Source of the DNA: Acanthosoma haemorrhoidale
Lineage: Eukaryota > Arthropoda > Insecta > Hemiptera > Acanthosomatidae
Direction: 5' to 3'
NCBI GenBank assembly: GCA_930367205.1
Contig: OV884015.1
Span: 36,509,288 to 36,573,287 of the forward strand
DNA length: 64,000 bases
Part shown: positions 33,240 to 45,149 of the stretch, one piece after another
How positions within the stretch are numbered: the first letter of the stretch is position 1
Layout: the number at the start of each line of letters is the position of its first letter
Position numbers and translations under genes: made by a program
Notes under the pieces: generated by a model
What the model was told of the DNA's origin: nothing
The model's input: only the letters and a program-made list of their open reading frames with translations
Databases searched by the model: none

Positions 33240-34190
33240 TATTAGCTCGACGACACTCCCTTAACTCCCTTAAGTCATGCGTAAGCCTGCTGGACAATGT
33301 CACTTGAGGTAAAGGTGGTGTGTTCCAAACAAGCGGGTGTGGGCTCACCTGTCTATCATTATCACCAATTAATATTTATCAATACTCTAGCAGTGAGGGA
33401 GTTAGTTGCAAAGGGGAGGGAATGAACAATCTTTCAAGTATGTGTTATAATCTGTATCTCCACCATCTTCTACCTTACACATCCCTCAAAAATATTTAAA
33501 ACAACCGAAACGAAGCGCGTGCTAAAGACCTTATCGCTTCATTTATCCTCTGCTACCTAAACGAACTATCGACCGCGGTTCTGAGATTCAAGGATTTTAC
33601 CTCTTGAGCCGATTCAGGGAAGGCGAATGCTCCAAAAGGAAGTTGATGACAGCCGAGAGTGATGGATGGCTACTGGGAGGACGAATTCCCCACCTGGCCG
33701 ATCTAACCTAGGGCTCAGAGGAGGGAGTTGTCTCCGTTAATCGGATACTTAATTCGGCCAAGACAAAACCCAATTTCCTGCTCCTCGGCGGAGAAATTAT
33801 TTGTCTGAAGAGCTTTCATTGGATACTTTCCCTATTGAGCCAATATTGGTTAATTAGTGTTTCACTCTTAATGGCCGGGCGGGGGAGTCCTATAGAAAGA
33901 GGCGGACAATAAAGAAGTTAGGTTTCCATCCAATCAGGCGGGGAGAGTGTGTACACTGTACAGTTAGCTGTTTGTTGCGACAAAACCTCTTTGTCGGCCA
34001 GCACCGACCTGCATCTCGTCACCTGATTATCGCTGAGAGCTTCAATCTTATCAGCCTATTATTACACTAATGAGCAGCTGTGCCTTCTAACAAACAAGGC
34101 GTAGTTACTTCGCAAGCATCTTTTATTAGGTCGCTTCTGTCCAGGACTCTGGCTAGGGTCCCTGAGGAGGATACCGTGCACTTCCGTGCA
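33240..34190. promoter_or_regulatory. GC-balanced unique island 2-3 kb upstream of dpp coding exon 1
   Basis: Clear composition change from the flanking AT-rich DNA. It has no open frame of note and no recognised repeat, but many homeodomain-type TAAT/ATTA cores, CAAT-like ATTGG motifs and GC-rich patches. On the dpp strand a plausible donor (CAAGAG|GTAAAA, exon end at 33601) follows the block, so part of it could be an untranslated first exon. This is the best candidate in the window for the dpp promoter, 5' exon or a conserved enhancer. Confidence 0.4.
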
Positions 34191-34199
34191 ATTAAAATT

Positions 34200-37100
34200 A
34201 GAACCTAAAGTTTGTATTGATACAAAAGGCTAATTAAAAAAAAATATACTCACATTTGTTCACAAGAATGTGGAACATTTTCTACTTCGGTATTGCTCTG
34301 GTGTTTCCGCAATGGAAGAACCAGATGCTAAAAAAAACAACGCGCAACGTGCTTTCGAGGAGAAGCCCAAAACAAATAAGTTGTAATCATGGAAAGGTTG
34401 GTTTGAAAAAAATGTTATGGAGAATCAGGATATTTTTAGATAAAGACCCTTTTTATGTTATATGCGTAGAAGTATTAGGGCGGACGGAAGAAACAATTCG
34501 GATATTTAAATATTATATACACGTTAATGAGACGAAGAATTATAGGAGGGTTGGAGATTCGTTCCAGCCATGAAATGGTTGAAGTAGGTTTGGATGGGCA
34601 GAAGTAGGAAGGATCCAAACAAATGTTAGTGACGGGCTGATTTTTATTATTCCTCGCGATATAACAGCAATTTTAAATATCCAGTTACAGATCTTACATC
34701 TTATGCTTAAGATATCTTGCGTACTGCTGGTTCTATATCAAGTACTTTTTACTGTACGAGTACAATATCACATTTTCAAATACCATCAGAAAATGTACAC
34801 TAATGGCCACTTGAGATCGTCATTTGTATAAAAACTGTAAGGAGAGTTTGTGACGAGCAAGTAACTCGACAAGGGAAAATGGTTTGGATTTCAGTTTATA
34901 GATAAATTGCCGCTTAAGAACCGAAATATAATCAGGATGTCCTGCCCGCAGAAGGGACGCCTACTCAAAAATTGTGATTCCATTGAAACATACATAATCT
35001 ATGTATCTGAAGATGGGGCTGTTGTTAACCTGCCTAAGAGCACATTTCTCAATACCCAACACAAATTATAATTGGAAATATATTTATTATTCTAGGTACA
35101 CTAAGGGTGGTATAATGTCATTCTTACGCAGGGTATTTTTACAAAATACGTGAATCTTAAGACATACTCCATAAAACTGAACAAGATGATTTATAAATTA
35201 TATAAGCTTCAGAATCAATTTTCATTCAGATATACGGAACCATGAATGGAAGAGGAAATGGCAATAAACGCCTATATTGGATCCTACAAGTAAGAACTGT
35301 TATTTTTAGCGTGTGAAAACTGATTTGGCGGAAAAGATAATTAAATACATTCCCGACCGCCGTAGTCTGTTGCGTTAAGTTAAAGAGTTATCGGCATAGG
35401 TTTACTGCGTACCTAAAAACCATCGCCGCGAATCCATTTATTGCGTCCCATGGTTCTTACATCGATTACAATTATTACTCAAGTTTTATTACAGAAACGG
35501 TACATGGCAATTATTGTTTTAGAATTTCTATTAGACAATGGGGGGAAAGGGGGGATACAGGTTCTGCAGAGTTCGCTTCAGAAGAATGTTAATTTATTTC
35601 CTAAGATCTATTTTCTAACAAGTACGGGATGCAACTTGGTCCGACTGACTGTGCTTCTGCGTTTATCAGCTTGTAAATAGATTCCATGATGGTGGTCCTA
35701 GAAATCGACTTGGAAAAATGAAAGAATACTCGAAAAAAGTCGAGCAAAAATCTCGAATATTATGTTATAATAATTGTATCACCCCCTCTGTAGTGTTTCT
35801 GGAGGTAACAAAAGAAAAACCAAAATAGGGAACTATTATTTATATACTTTTTCTCTTTTATTTTGATGTTTTCTATTAAAAGGTTGTATAGGCCTGTCCA
35901 AAAATAAAATATATAATTATATTTAGTTTGCAACCCGACCTAATATATATAATATAATATAATTTTGATAGTCACATATCGAAGTGTTTTTAGTTTTTTT
36001 AACACAATGTTTTGACGAATCAACAAACTTAAATAAGAAGTTTATAATTTCAAGCGAGAACCTTTAACAGAATTGTTAAAAACTAAAAAAATCACTGATT
36101 TTCTGACGATTCTGATGGATACAAATAAATTTAAAAAAAATATAGTTTAGTAGAATCGGATGATGAATAAAAAGTTTGCAGCGCAGATATCTAAATTTAG
36201 TGCCCCTCTACTGTCTGGTGATTAAAATATCTGTTTCACAACGGGAAGAGCGACGTTTCAAAAGCCGGAAACGTCGAGATAAATTTAAAATTGTGACAGA
36301 GAACATGTCGAGGAAGCGGTCAAAACCGCTCAGTCAATCATTCATGATGTAATAATTTTAGGAAAGTAATATTAGAGATCATTAAGGATAGCAAACGATA
36401 AAATATGTAATTAATAATTTAATATTATGGCACCGCCACACCTTCAGAAAATGAGTTTGGACTTGGCTTTTGTAACAAGCATGTTCACCGATTCAATTCA
36501 GTCTCTTTGGGCAAGATGCGGCCAGTTCTCTTTAAAAGACTTCTTGTCTGTTTGGGATTCCTTAAGTTAAGTTGGATTAGCTGCCTAGTATTTCATCCGC
36601 GTCAGTAAATGTGGTCAATAACGCGGTTATTGTATTTTTGCCAAATACTGAATAATTTATTTTAAAATAAGTTAAATCAGCTGGTGTAGTTCAACCTTAC
36701 ATTTTTGTTCTGCTTAGTTAAATTTAAAGTGTGGTGTCGGTTAAGCGGTCAGACTACATAAACCATGACCACTAAAAGTAGTGTATTTAGATAACGGTTA
36801 TGTATGGCTTATTATTTGGTAAGAGACTTTTTCAGTGTAGGCAGCGACTATAGGACTGATGACTTGGAATCGAAGTATAGGTACAATATTAATAAATAAT
36901 GTACGGATAATAAATCCATCACATATATGCTTTGCATAACTAGTTGGCCTGAGTAGGAAAAGTGACACGACGTTCATTTGTGAGAGAGGCACTGGTGGGG
37001 GAACACTAGTCGCCAAGCTGTCTGGCAATTCCGTCTTCGAAAAACACCAACCGCACTACTGCGCACTATAGTCATCGATTATTTATTGTCTAAGATTTAT

Positions 37101-37735
37101 CTGCATATACAGCATGATTTTTAAATGTTTTTATTCGTTGCGATGGTCAACCGTATGAGTTCGGGAGAGTTCGAACAGTCCATTCTCGACTACAGTAACT
37201 CGTGACAGTCACTAGTAATTTTAAGTGGAGTAATTCAAAAATATTTGACAGTAAAGTGTGTAATCCGTAAAATACGAAATATCAGTTATTAATTGAAGTG
37301 GTAACGAAAACAAAGTAGTTGGGGGTGAAAAATCACATTAATTATTGGCTGTAAAAATTTGTACAATCAATCTGAAGTTTGAAAGCTGTATTCTAAAATA
37401 ACTGCAAATGCGCTGATTAGTTTTTGGTTCAAATGCAATCATGGAGAGTATGTGAAAAAAAATTGAACATACAATAAAGTCGGGCCCGTTTCGTTAAACT
37501 TCAAGATTTCTCAAATCTAAGCTCAGGTGAATTGTTGATGATTTCTAGTGACTAAGATAGCTTAGGAAATGAATTGGTTTTTTATAGTTCCGAGAATTGA
37601 TGAAAACGACACGGAGTTTTTTTAAGTATCATGCGTCTTTTAATTTCTTAAAATATTTTTTAGGAAAAAAAACACTATAAAATACTAAATTGATGTTGTA
37701 GGGTAAAATGATCAGGTATGAAGTATTGTTTACCT
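34200..37735. other. AT-rich intergenic or intronic DNA
   Basis: No recognised gene. A 105-codon plus-strand frame (34,256-34,573) is Lys/Arg-rich and matches nothing I know. Short hairpin at 36,251-36,276 (CGACGTTTC / GAAACGTCG, 8-nt loop). Confidence 0.45.
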
Positions 37736-37739
37736 TGCT

Positions 37740-38240
37740 CAATTGGAGTATGTGTCCTACCATGAGGCGAGACAAGTGACGTTCGGATGTGACTCCTGTT
37801 GGTATATATCTCACCGTGCTCACAGACAGACAAGCAGGAGGCGCACAAGAGAGTTTCAAAAGCTCAAAATGAGCAGACGCACATATACTGAGGCACTAAC
37901 ACTGACGGAGCGCGGAAGACTGGTCGCCGAGCAGTCTGCAGGAGGAGACCTTGGCAGGACCGGTTACCTGCTCTAGCATCTTCCACTTCTCAACAGGGAT
38001 ATGTCCTCAGGCTCCTCGATGTCTCTCTCTACTACAGCCCTTGCCAAAAATCACACCCCACCACCCGCCCCCCCACCACACCTTCCCTACCAGCACCCTC
38101 CCCTCCCCCGCGGCCAGCACCTTTTTTTCCTTTCCTCCTCCTGGGTGAATTATCTGCGCCATTAGAGGCTGGGGGGTGAGCACCGTGGCCCCACTCTCTG
38201 CCTCCAGTCATACCCTCTCACTCGGTCACCCTTGTCAGAC
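37740..38240. promoter_or_regulatory. GC- and CpG-richer island, possible promoter or untranslated exon
   Basis: About 500 bp with a higher GC level than its surroundings. The left half has several CpGs, a TATATA motif near 37,802 and exon-like sequence. The right half (38.03-38.12 kb) is a C-rich pyrimidine tract. A 35-codon ATG frame (from 37,868) and weak splice-like sites are present on both strands. It lies about 6.6 kb upstream of the dpp ATG. Neither its strand nor its role can be decided from sequence. Confidence 0.3.
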
Positions 38241-38489
38241 AAAAATTTTATTCTTATCATACCAATTTGTATTTTCTTAGTCACTCAAAATCAATTTTTT
38301 TTTTTTATGGCATGTCAACCGCAAGGGATATTGATACCCGCAAATATGTGATCATTTGATTTTAGTTTAAGAACAGCGTTTTTTTTAAGTATTTGAACTG
38401 TTATTATTTTACATTGCTTGAAAGGAGATTTGTTAGCGTGTTTGAGAGCAGAAACTGTACATTTTATGGAATCGAGTACGATAGCGAGA

Positions 38490-38720
38490 AGCCCAGGCAC
38501 CCCCGAGGCCGACCGGGACGCGTCGTCTCTACAATTCCGTCCACCGCATGTTCAAGGGAAGTTTTAGGTTGTAATCAAGAGGTGAGCCACATCACTTAGC
38601 TCTGCTTTGTTTGTATTATCTTCAGTGTTACCTTTTTTATTAATTTAAAATATCCAATTACAATGTAGCCCTGATGGGTTATAAGGAGCCCATTTTAACG
38701 TACATATTCTGTTTCTATGA
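38490..38720 (+). mobile_element. Probable family B-related retrotransposon 3' end
   Basis: The stretch TTTTAGGTTGTAATCAAGAGG-TGAGCCACATCACTT parallels TTTTAAGGTTGATCCAAAAGG-TGAGCCCCATCACCT after the family B stop codon at 14.37 kb. It is preceded by a GC-rich block that could be an eroded ORF2 end and followed by AT-rich sequence. The similarity is short. Confidence 0.35.
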
Positions 38721-38759
38721 ATTATTTTATGGGATAAGAGGAAAAAAAAGTGATCACCA

Positions 38760-39670
38760 TCACTGTCGTTATTAGAGAATAATAATAATTAAATTAATCA
38801 CGAGGCCCTACAGTTTTTAAAGTTGTAAGTCAAAGGGAAACGGATTTGTTAAGAGAGATATAAGCATGCGCTGTTGTTGAATATGCCCTAAAAAGATCAA
38901 TTGAATTATGTTTATCAATGAATACACATATAGAACGACAGACATACGGCAGTTCGCCTTCGTTGTTATCCATTAAATTGATTACATTAAATATTAATTT
39001 TATTTGATTATGACGCCCTGTTGAGGTGATTCGTACTCCACGAATATAGGTCGTTTGTCCCCTCGACATAACATCTAATTTCTAAAACATATTTAGCTGT
39101 TACATTACTTATCAAAATCCAGCTAATTATAGAAAAACTGTGTGATTTAGAATAAAAAATACAGGTTATTGGGAATCCTCTTTTGTCAATAAGAAAGGAT
39201 TGTGTGAGAAAGTCTTTTCAGGTGAAAGAAACACTTTTCCGGCATGACTGTGAAAAAAGCTCATGAAGAAATTACGGTTTCTTTGTTGAATATATGGGAA
39301 TTCCCATCTTCACATATCTTAGTTTAAACTTTGCTTACTTAAATATTTAAAAAAATAAATAAAACTTACAATAGGTAGAAGTATATAAAGAAAAGCGAGT
39401 TCTAGGGGACATATACAAAGACAAAGAAGCTGGCGTGTACAATGCGCGAAAATGATGGTCGGTACGATGAGGTCCTTATCCCGGTCGCCGTGGCGAGGAC
39501 GAGAGTATTGACAAGGCATAAAAGTTGAACAAGTGGCCGTAAAGATAGGAATCCGCATTGCTTCATCCACGGTATGCGACTCCCATCGTCAAGCCACCAT
39601 CCCGCCATGTTGATATCCCAGTCAAACCCATCATGAATATATTGTAGAGAAAACGAATGATGTTAATAGA
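38760..39670. other. AT-rich intergenic DNA
   Basis: Nothing recognised. Small GC-balanced patch at 39.45-39.63 kb. Confidence 0.45.
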
Positions 39671-39679
39671 AATTCCTTG

Positions 39680-39930
39680 TAATATGCAAATTTCTACTCA
39701 AACCAATTCGGACATACATAATACTGAGACTGTACAGATTTTTCAATCAAAACCATTTTACGTGCGAAATCATACCCTTCACACTGACCTAAGAATTCCT
39801 AACAATCATTACTACATTTGAACACTAAAACATTCACGACAAACCGCACGGACACTTAAACCAACTGATACACGGATTAACATTCAACGACGACTCAGAT
39901 GTTGAATAGAGATCTTCTAAATTAATAGCG
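39680..39930 (+). mobile_element. Family C retrotransposon C-terminal relic
   Basis: The plus strand reads TVQIFQSKPFYVRNHTLHTD and LRIPNN with stops interspersed, the same RT C-terminal block as at 8.55 and 59.32 kb. 5'-truncated, no intact frame. Confidence 0.55.
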
Positions 39931-39939
39931 ATAAGATGT

Positions 39940-42255
39940 CTTTAAACTAAGCTTCAACAATATAGGGGAGGTGTCACTGGATGTCCTCTGCTTTAATGTC
40001 AGGCAAAAAATCCCCTAAATACTTTTTATTCAGCATGGACTTCTAGTTTTTATTGGGACATTTTTTTTCTGGAGATTGTTTACGGAATTAAATACTTATG
40101 GAACATATTACCGGTCGATAAACATAGCCACTGCATGGGGAGTATGGTCGTGTAGACTGCATTAATTACTAAATTAAAAGCACTGTCCTTGGGCCATTCA
40201 ATACAGTATTTGGGTACAATTTCATGCATTTAGGAAAACATGGGATTCGTAGTTACTCGAGCACACAGGATTTACACGAAACTGCTAAACCTCTGACGCG
40301 TTTCATGGTTACACTGCTATAATATATATGACACTCTTCCCGGTATATTTGAACAAAATGGCTTTATAAGGCACCTGGCCCATTTTATTATAGATCAGAA
40401 TGTTTTTCCAGGTAATTATGAGAAAGTTAATGAATTAGTTCCAGTGAACGTTTACCCATTCATATGTGTAGTGGAAAAATATATTTAAAAAATCTTTTTT
40501 TTTTGTATTGTATATGAAAATCAGTTAAAAATCTATTTTTTTTGACGATCAAGTCAAGAAATGCTGGCTAGTAATCAACTATATGTTTATGTACATATTT
40601 ATTTTTTTGGTGCACTATAATTTTAAGTAAATGTTATTCCCATTAACACTTTACCGATATGATTTCCTAAAAAAAAACAACGTTAATACGAGTGTTTAGC
40701 CCATGCGGAATAATTAGATATCGTAGGACAAGTTCGAATACCTACAGTTTATTTGAACCATGAAAACATTTTTACCGTAACAATCAAGTGGCACTAATTC
40801 AACGGCATTTCACTTTTTGAAGTGGCATGGCATGTACCTTTTGATTTTTTTTCTTCATACCCCCTTCTTATTATAAATTATCGAAATCAGTATAGACTAC
40901 ATAAATGAATCTATTTACAATAGGCCCTGTAGCTTGGATACATTTTATACAATTTTCAATAATTATACATTGCGATTTGTGATTGTTACAGAACTGTAAT
41001 GTTTAAAAGTGATAGGGCTCACTTTATGAATCATAGACTTAAAACTAACTTACATCTAACAACAAAATCTTAACATAATTTTCCCAGACAGTCTGTTGCT
41101 ATCGGGAATGGTGGTGAAGTCACAGTGTTAAACACTGGGTTACTTTTTGATAATTCAGCATAAACGATATAGAGGATTGGACAAGGTAACAGATAAGTAG
41201 ATTTTCTGTTATGTATGTAGATTTATCCATAAACACTGCTAAGGAGATCAATAGAATCAATTTCAATAGAACTATTCCTTTTAAAGGAATTGATAAGGTC
41301 GTAGATAATATGTTGGCTATTTAGATAAGGCCTGGAATATTGGTTTCACAAGGCATGATATATTTTCTTGATTAATTTTTTTTTTTTTTTTTATCACTTC
41401 TCGGAAATGTTTCGCTTACAAAATTGATAAATATTTTTTCATCAAAAACCTATTTAAGCTGTGCTTCTATTAATTAGCATTTGACGTGTTTTCATTTAAA
41501 ATATGATTTTATATAAATAGCCTGTGGTCGTTTCTTAATTCCATCAGGTATGATTCTGGTGGTTTGTATAACAACGGTAAGTAATGATGGCTAATTTAAT
41601 AAAAATAATGAATATCTCATTCAGATAATCCTGAATAAATGACTGACTGACGATAAGGAAACTATAATCATCATGACTTTATTAGAGGCCGAACTATGCG
41701 TTGAAATAACAACGCAGTTTACTAAACAAATAAATGGTATTAATTAATCGGAAATTGCTCTAACCAGACTTTTAGTGTTCACGAGGCCCAAGTCTTATCT
41801 TTTATTTATTGTTAATATATAAATATCAAGAGAAGGTTCTAATGCTTCTTAACAAATGGTTTTAACTTATTATTTAAAGGGATATACATTAACGATTAAA
41901 AGGGATTTCTTCCTCATTTAAAACAAGTGATAAGTCAATAGAATAAACGCATGTATTTCGACACTCTGTTGACCTAAATTGACTAATTTATCAGCCACTA
42001 AACTCAACGGAATTCTGATTTTTTTTTTTGAGGAATTAGTGAATGAAAATATATAACAGAAGGCGATAAAAATCGCAAGATTGTGATAACCTTCGAAAAG
42101 AAGAATTTATATGTTCTAGTAAGTGATATTAAATAAACCATTTATTTAAAAAAAAAAAAAAAAAATCGTTTGGTCTCTTATTGAAGACGTCCAATGCATT
42201 ATAGTTGGTGGAAAAAATCAAAACAAACAACACTCAAAATCTATCTGACACGGTA
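39940..42255. other. AT-rich intergenic DNA, nothing recognised
   Basis: Long AT-rich stretch with poly(A)/poly(T) runs (for example 41,378-41,392 and 42,149-42,165). No open frame of note. Confidence 0.55.
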
Positions 42256-42261
42256 CCATTT

Positions 42262-42475
42262 TTTTTTATCTAAGACGACTCCACTTCCTCTTTCGCACGC
42301 GAGGGAGAGGTGACAACCATGTGGATTTGGGAGGCCTCTGGGCTATTTGTAAATACTGTATGAATGAGGGAGTGAATGAAAATTGTAAATATGGAATGAA
42401 TGGGAACATTTATTGCAATTACTTATTGGCCAATAAAGAAAGATTGTAATTTTATCACAATAAAGAAGAAATAGC
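42262..42475 (+). mobile_element. Family A retrotransposon 3' UTR copy
   Basis: Plus strand: CTTCCTCTTTCGCACGCGAGG, GAGGTGACAACCATGTGG, CTCTGGGCTATTTGTAAATAC and GAATGAATGGGAACA, ending AAAGATTGTAATTTTATCAC-AATAAAG. Includes the complete 3' terminus. A poly(A)-rich tract lies just upstream at 42.15 kb. Confidence 0.75.
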
Positions 42476-42479
42476 TCCG

Positions 42480-43020
42480 ATTATTTAAGATAGGATGCTT
42501 TCAAGTTGCTGCTCAAACTAACTAAAAGTCTACCCAGATGACACGAGAAGTGCATGTATTTATGCATAATAATGGTATTATATAAATATTATAAATATAT
42601 AAAGGTCTCTGACGCAATTCATGTACCCACTATAAAGATGTGTGGGTCAGGTCCGGTATTAGAAGCCCGAAATGTATTACGCGAACATGATCATTAGATT
42701 AACATGAATAATGCAAGGATGTGCACATATTACTTTAACGAGAAGTTTCGACGAAAAAACGAGTTACATTTTTCCAAACAAAACTAAACAATAATTAGTC
42801 AGATTGAGTCACTTGTCTTGTTACTTAGGCTTTCATTAGATATTTCCATAAATCGTTACTTACTAATTTGGTATAGTTTTTGAATTTTTACTGCCAGTTT
42901 GTCTAAAATCAGATTAGACATTTTTTTCTCCAATATTGAACAAACATTAATTTAGATGAAAAAAATAATTGCGTTGCTGTAATGGAACGATGACGAACAT
43001 GCAAGAAACATGGCAGTGGT
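42480..43020. other. AT-rich intergenic DNA
   Basis: Nothing recognised. Confidence 0.5.
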
Positions 43021-43025
43021 TCCAG

Positions 43026-43135
43026 GAATTTTATCAGCCCCGTTAGAAATCAAGAACGGGTTGAAGTGAGACAGCCTGTCACCAGTGCTGTTCAACTTAT
43101 CTCTGGAACAGCCGCGTGGGTGATCCTGCGGGGAA
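43026..43135 (+). mobile_element. Reverse transcriptase fragment (motif B region) of a further non-LTR element
   Basis: The plus strand translates as PLEIKNGLK-stop-DSLSPV-LFNLSLEQ. This is the GLKQGDSLSP-LFNLALE motif found in RTE/R1-like and related reverse transcriptases, here with the QG pair lost to a stop. Only about 35 codons are recognisable. It is distinct from family A, whose motif B is GVPQGSVL. Confidence 0.6.
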
Positions 43136-43139
43136 CATG

Positions 43140-44920
43140 GCCAGTCAACAGCTCACATTAATTTTTAGGTCATTATGGCGATCTGGTGATAGAGTATCGA
43201 TTGTTAGTACCGGCAACAAGGATATCGCAGAAAATTGGCCGTTAACCAATGAAGAATCGGCTGGGAAGAGTCAGGATACGACAAGAATGCCGTTGTGTCG
43301 ATGTGTCGATCCTATCAGTATTATTACTTGCATCAACCTCTGTCTAAATAAAAACAGAAAAAATCAATACCAGAATGCACGCTATCATTGTTTGTTATCA
43401 CATTACGAAGGGGGAAAGTGCTTATTATCTACATAGGAGGTGCTAAAAATAAAATTAAAGTCTAGGTGATAACGAGTTTATCAGATTAACGATTGCACAA
43501 TCATTTGTGATATTGTATCAAAAAGTGGCAAACCTTGCTAGACATCGCTCCAAGGGTTGAGTCCGTCAGAGGGGGTGCCATGTAATCTGTTGGCAGTCAT
43601 AAAATTGGGTCCAATTTTAATTATTAATAATTAATAATTATTCAACATTGATCAATCCCACAACTAGAAATCATTGGTTAGGATTTAGATAGCGCTAGGG
43701 AATCGTACATACTAGCAGGCTCAAATGACTAGGATTAAGAATTGTAAATATAAAGAGGATAATTAATAATTGAAAGGCGAGGAACTAGAAGAATTGTAGT
43801 AATTTAATTGTATTCATATTAAAGTGCCATGAAAATACTTTAAGGCCGATGATCGCACCACAGAATCTTAGGTCCAATAGGACTGTGGCTCATGTGGTGG
43901 AGTGATCAGAACCCTGTTTCAGTCACCAATTTTTATTTGTAACCTTGCAAAATAATATTCTTCGCTATTTAACTAAATGGAGAAATGTGCTGAAGCGTTT
44001 TGTGGGGAGATCGGCTTGGGTTGATGAAACAGTGATGATAAGTTTTCATTATCTTTATTTCGACGTACTGGGTATGTCTGCATCATGTGCTAGTGAGAAG
44101 ATGGACTATGCAGACTGTTTAAGACATATGGGAGAAGTCCTAGAATGACTGGAAAAAGGAAGAAATCGGTAAAGGTGAACACTGAACTGGTGAACAAAAT
44201 TACCATAAACAATAAGTGACAATATTTGGGGGTTTGAGTGTTATGGTAGGATTTTGTGGGTATATATAAGCGGCTAACTGTTTGCTGTTATGGCTGCACA
44301 TTAAAGGGTAACATGAGAGAGATAAAACATCCAGTGTTGAGACCATTCATAATAACAGTATCAGAGGAATTTATGATAATGGTAAATTTACCAGACCGGG
44401 TGGGGAAAACCTTATTAAGAAGAATCTAGATACGGCCTTTTCACATGAACAGGAGTCCAGAGATAGAAAAAGAATAAAAATCATAACAACGAAAAAAAAG
44501 TTAAATAAAATAAGCAAATGGAATCCTGTCCTGTATTAGACATCAACACGCATACCTCGATGGGTCGGTATCCTATGGGGGAAAAGTTACTGTATTTATG
44601 AGGCTGTGGTTGGAGGCCTACCGGATTCCATATTTTTAGGAGGGCCTTATGAGTGATGTAAGGGACTGGTCCTATTGTAATTAACTGACTAGTCGACATT
44701 TGGTAACATTAGAACATTTAATATATTCAAGATGGCCGACCTTGGGAACAGCTTCCTAATGCTCCCGATAGCAAGTCGTGGAATGTTGTCGACTTTTTTT
44801 TTTTTTGATTTTTAGTGGGTATACTTAATATTTTCATATGTACGATCCGTGGAAATAGTTTGCTGGTGATGATGTGTTAATTTGATGTTTACAAATAACT
44901 GTGTTTTTTATGTCGTTTGC
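43140..44920. other. Intergenic DNA, mixed composition
   Basis: No gene recognised. A pol III A-box-like string (TGGCTCATGTGGTGGAG, near 43,884) suggests a weak tRNA/SINE-like segment at 43.85-43.93 kb, but no good B-box follows. Confidence 0.35.
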
Positions 44921-44927
44921 ACTCTAG

Positions 44928-45122
44928 AATGTGGTTTAGAATATTCTAACTACTATCCCATAAAAGCAGGAGTTCCACAGCGCAGTATCCGGGTGCCATC
45001 CTCTATAACCTATACACCGCTGATGTCCCCTCCACCCCCATACCTTCTTGGCCACATTTGTAGATGATACTGTAGTCCTGACATCCCACCCAGACCCCGA
45101 TATAGCATCCCATAACTTTCAA
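44928..45122 (+). mobile_element. Family A reverse transcriptase fragment, plus strand
   Basis: Covers the ORF2 segment from just before motif B (YSNYYPIKAGVPQ) to just after motif C (ADVPST, DDT, SHPDPDIAS), broken by frameshifts. It corresponds to the part of ORF2 at about 46.25-46.05 kb on the other strand. It lies next to, and facing, the tail of the longer family A copy. Confidence 0.7.
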
Positions 45123-45149
45123 AATGGTGGGTCAAAGGTTTTTTGGGAT

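Noticed and set aside
43850..43930. SINE or tRNA-like element
   Set aside because: An A-box-like string is present but no acceptable B-box at the right distance.
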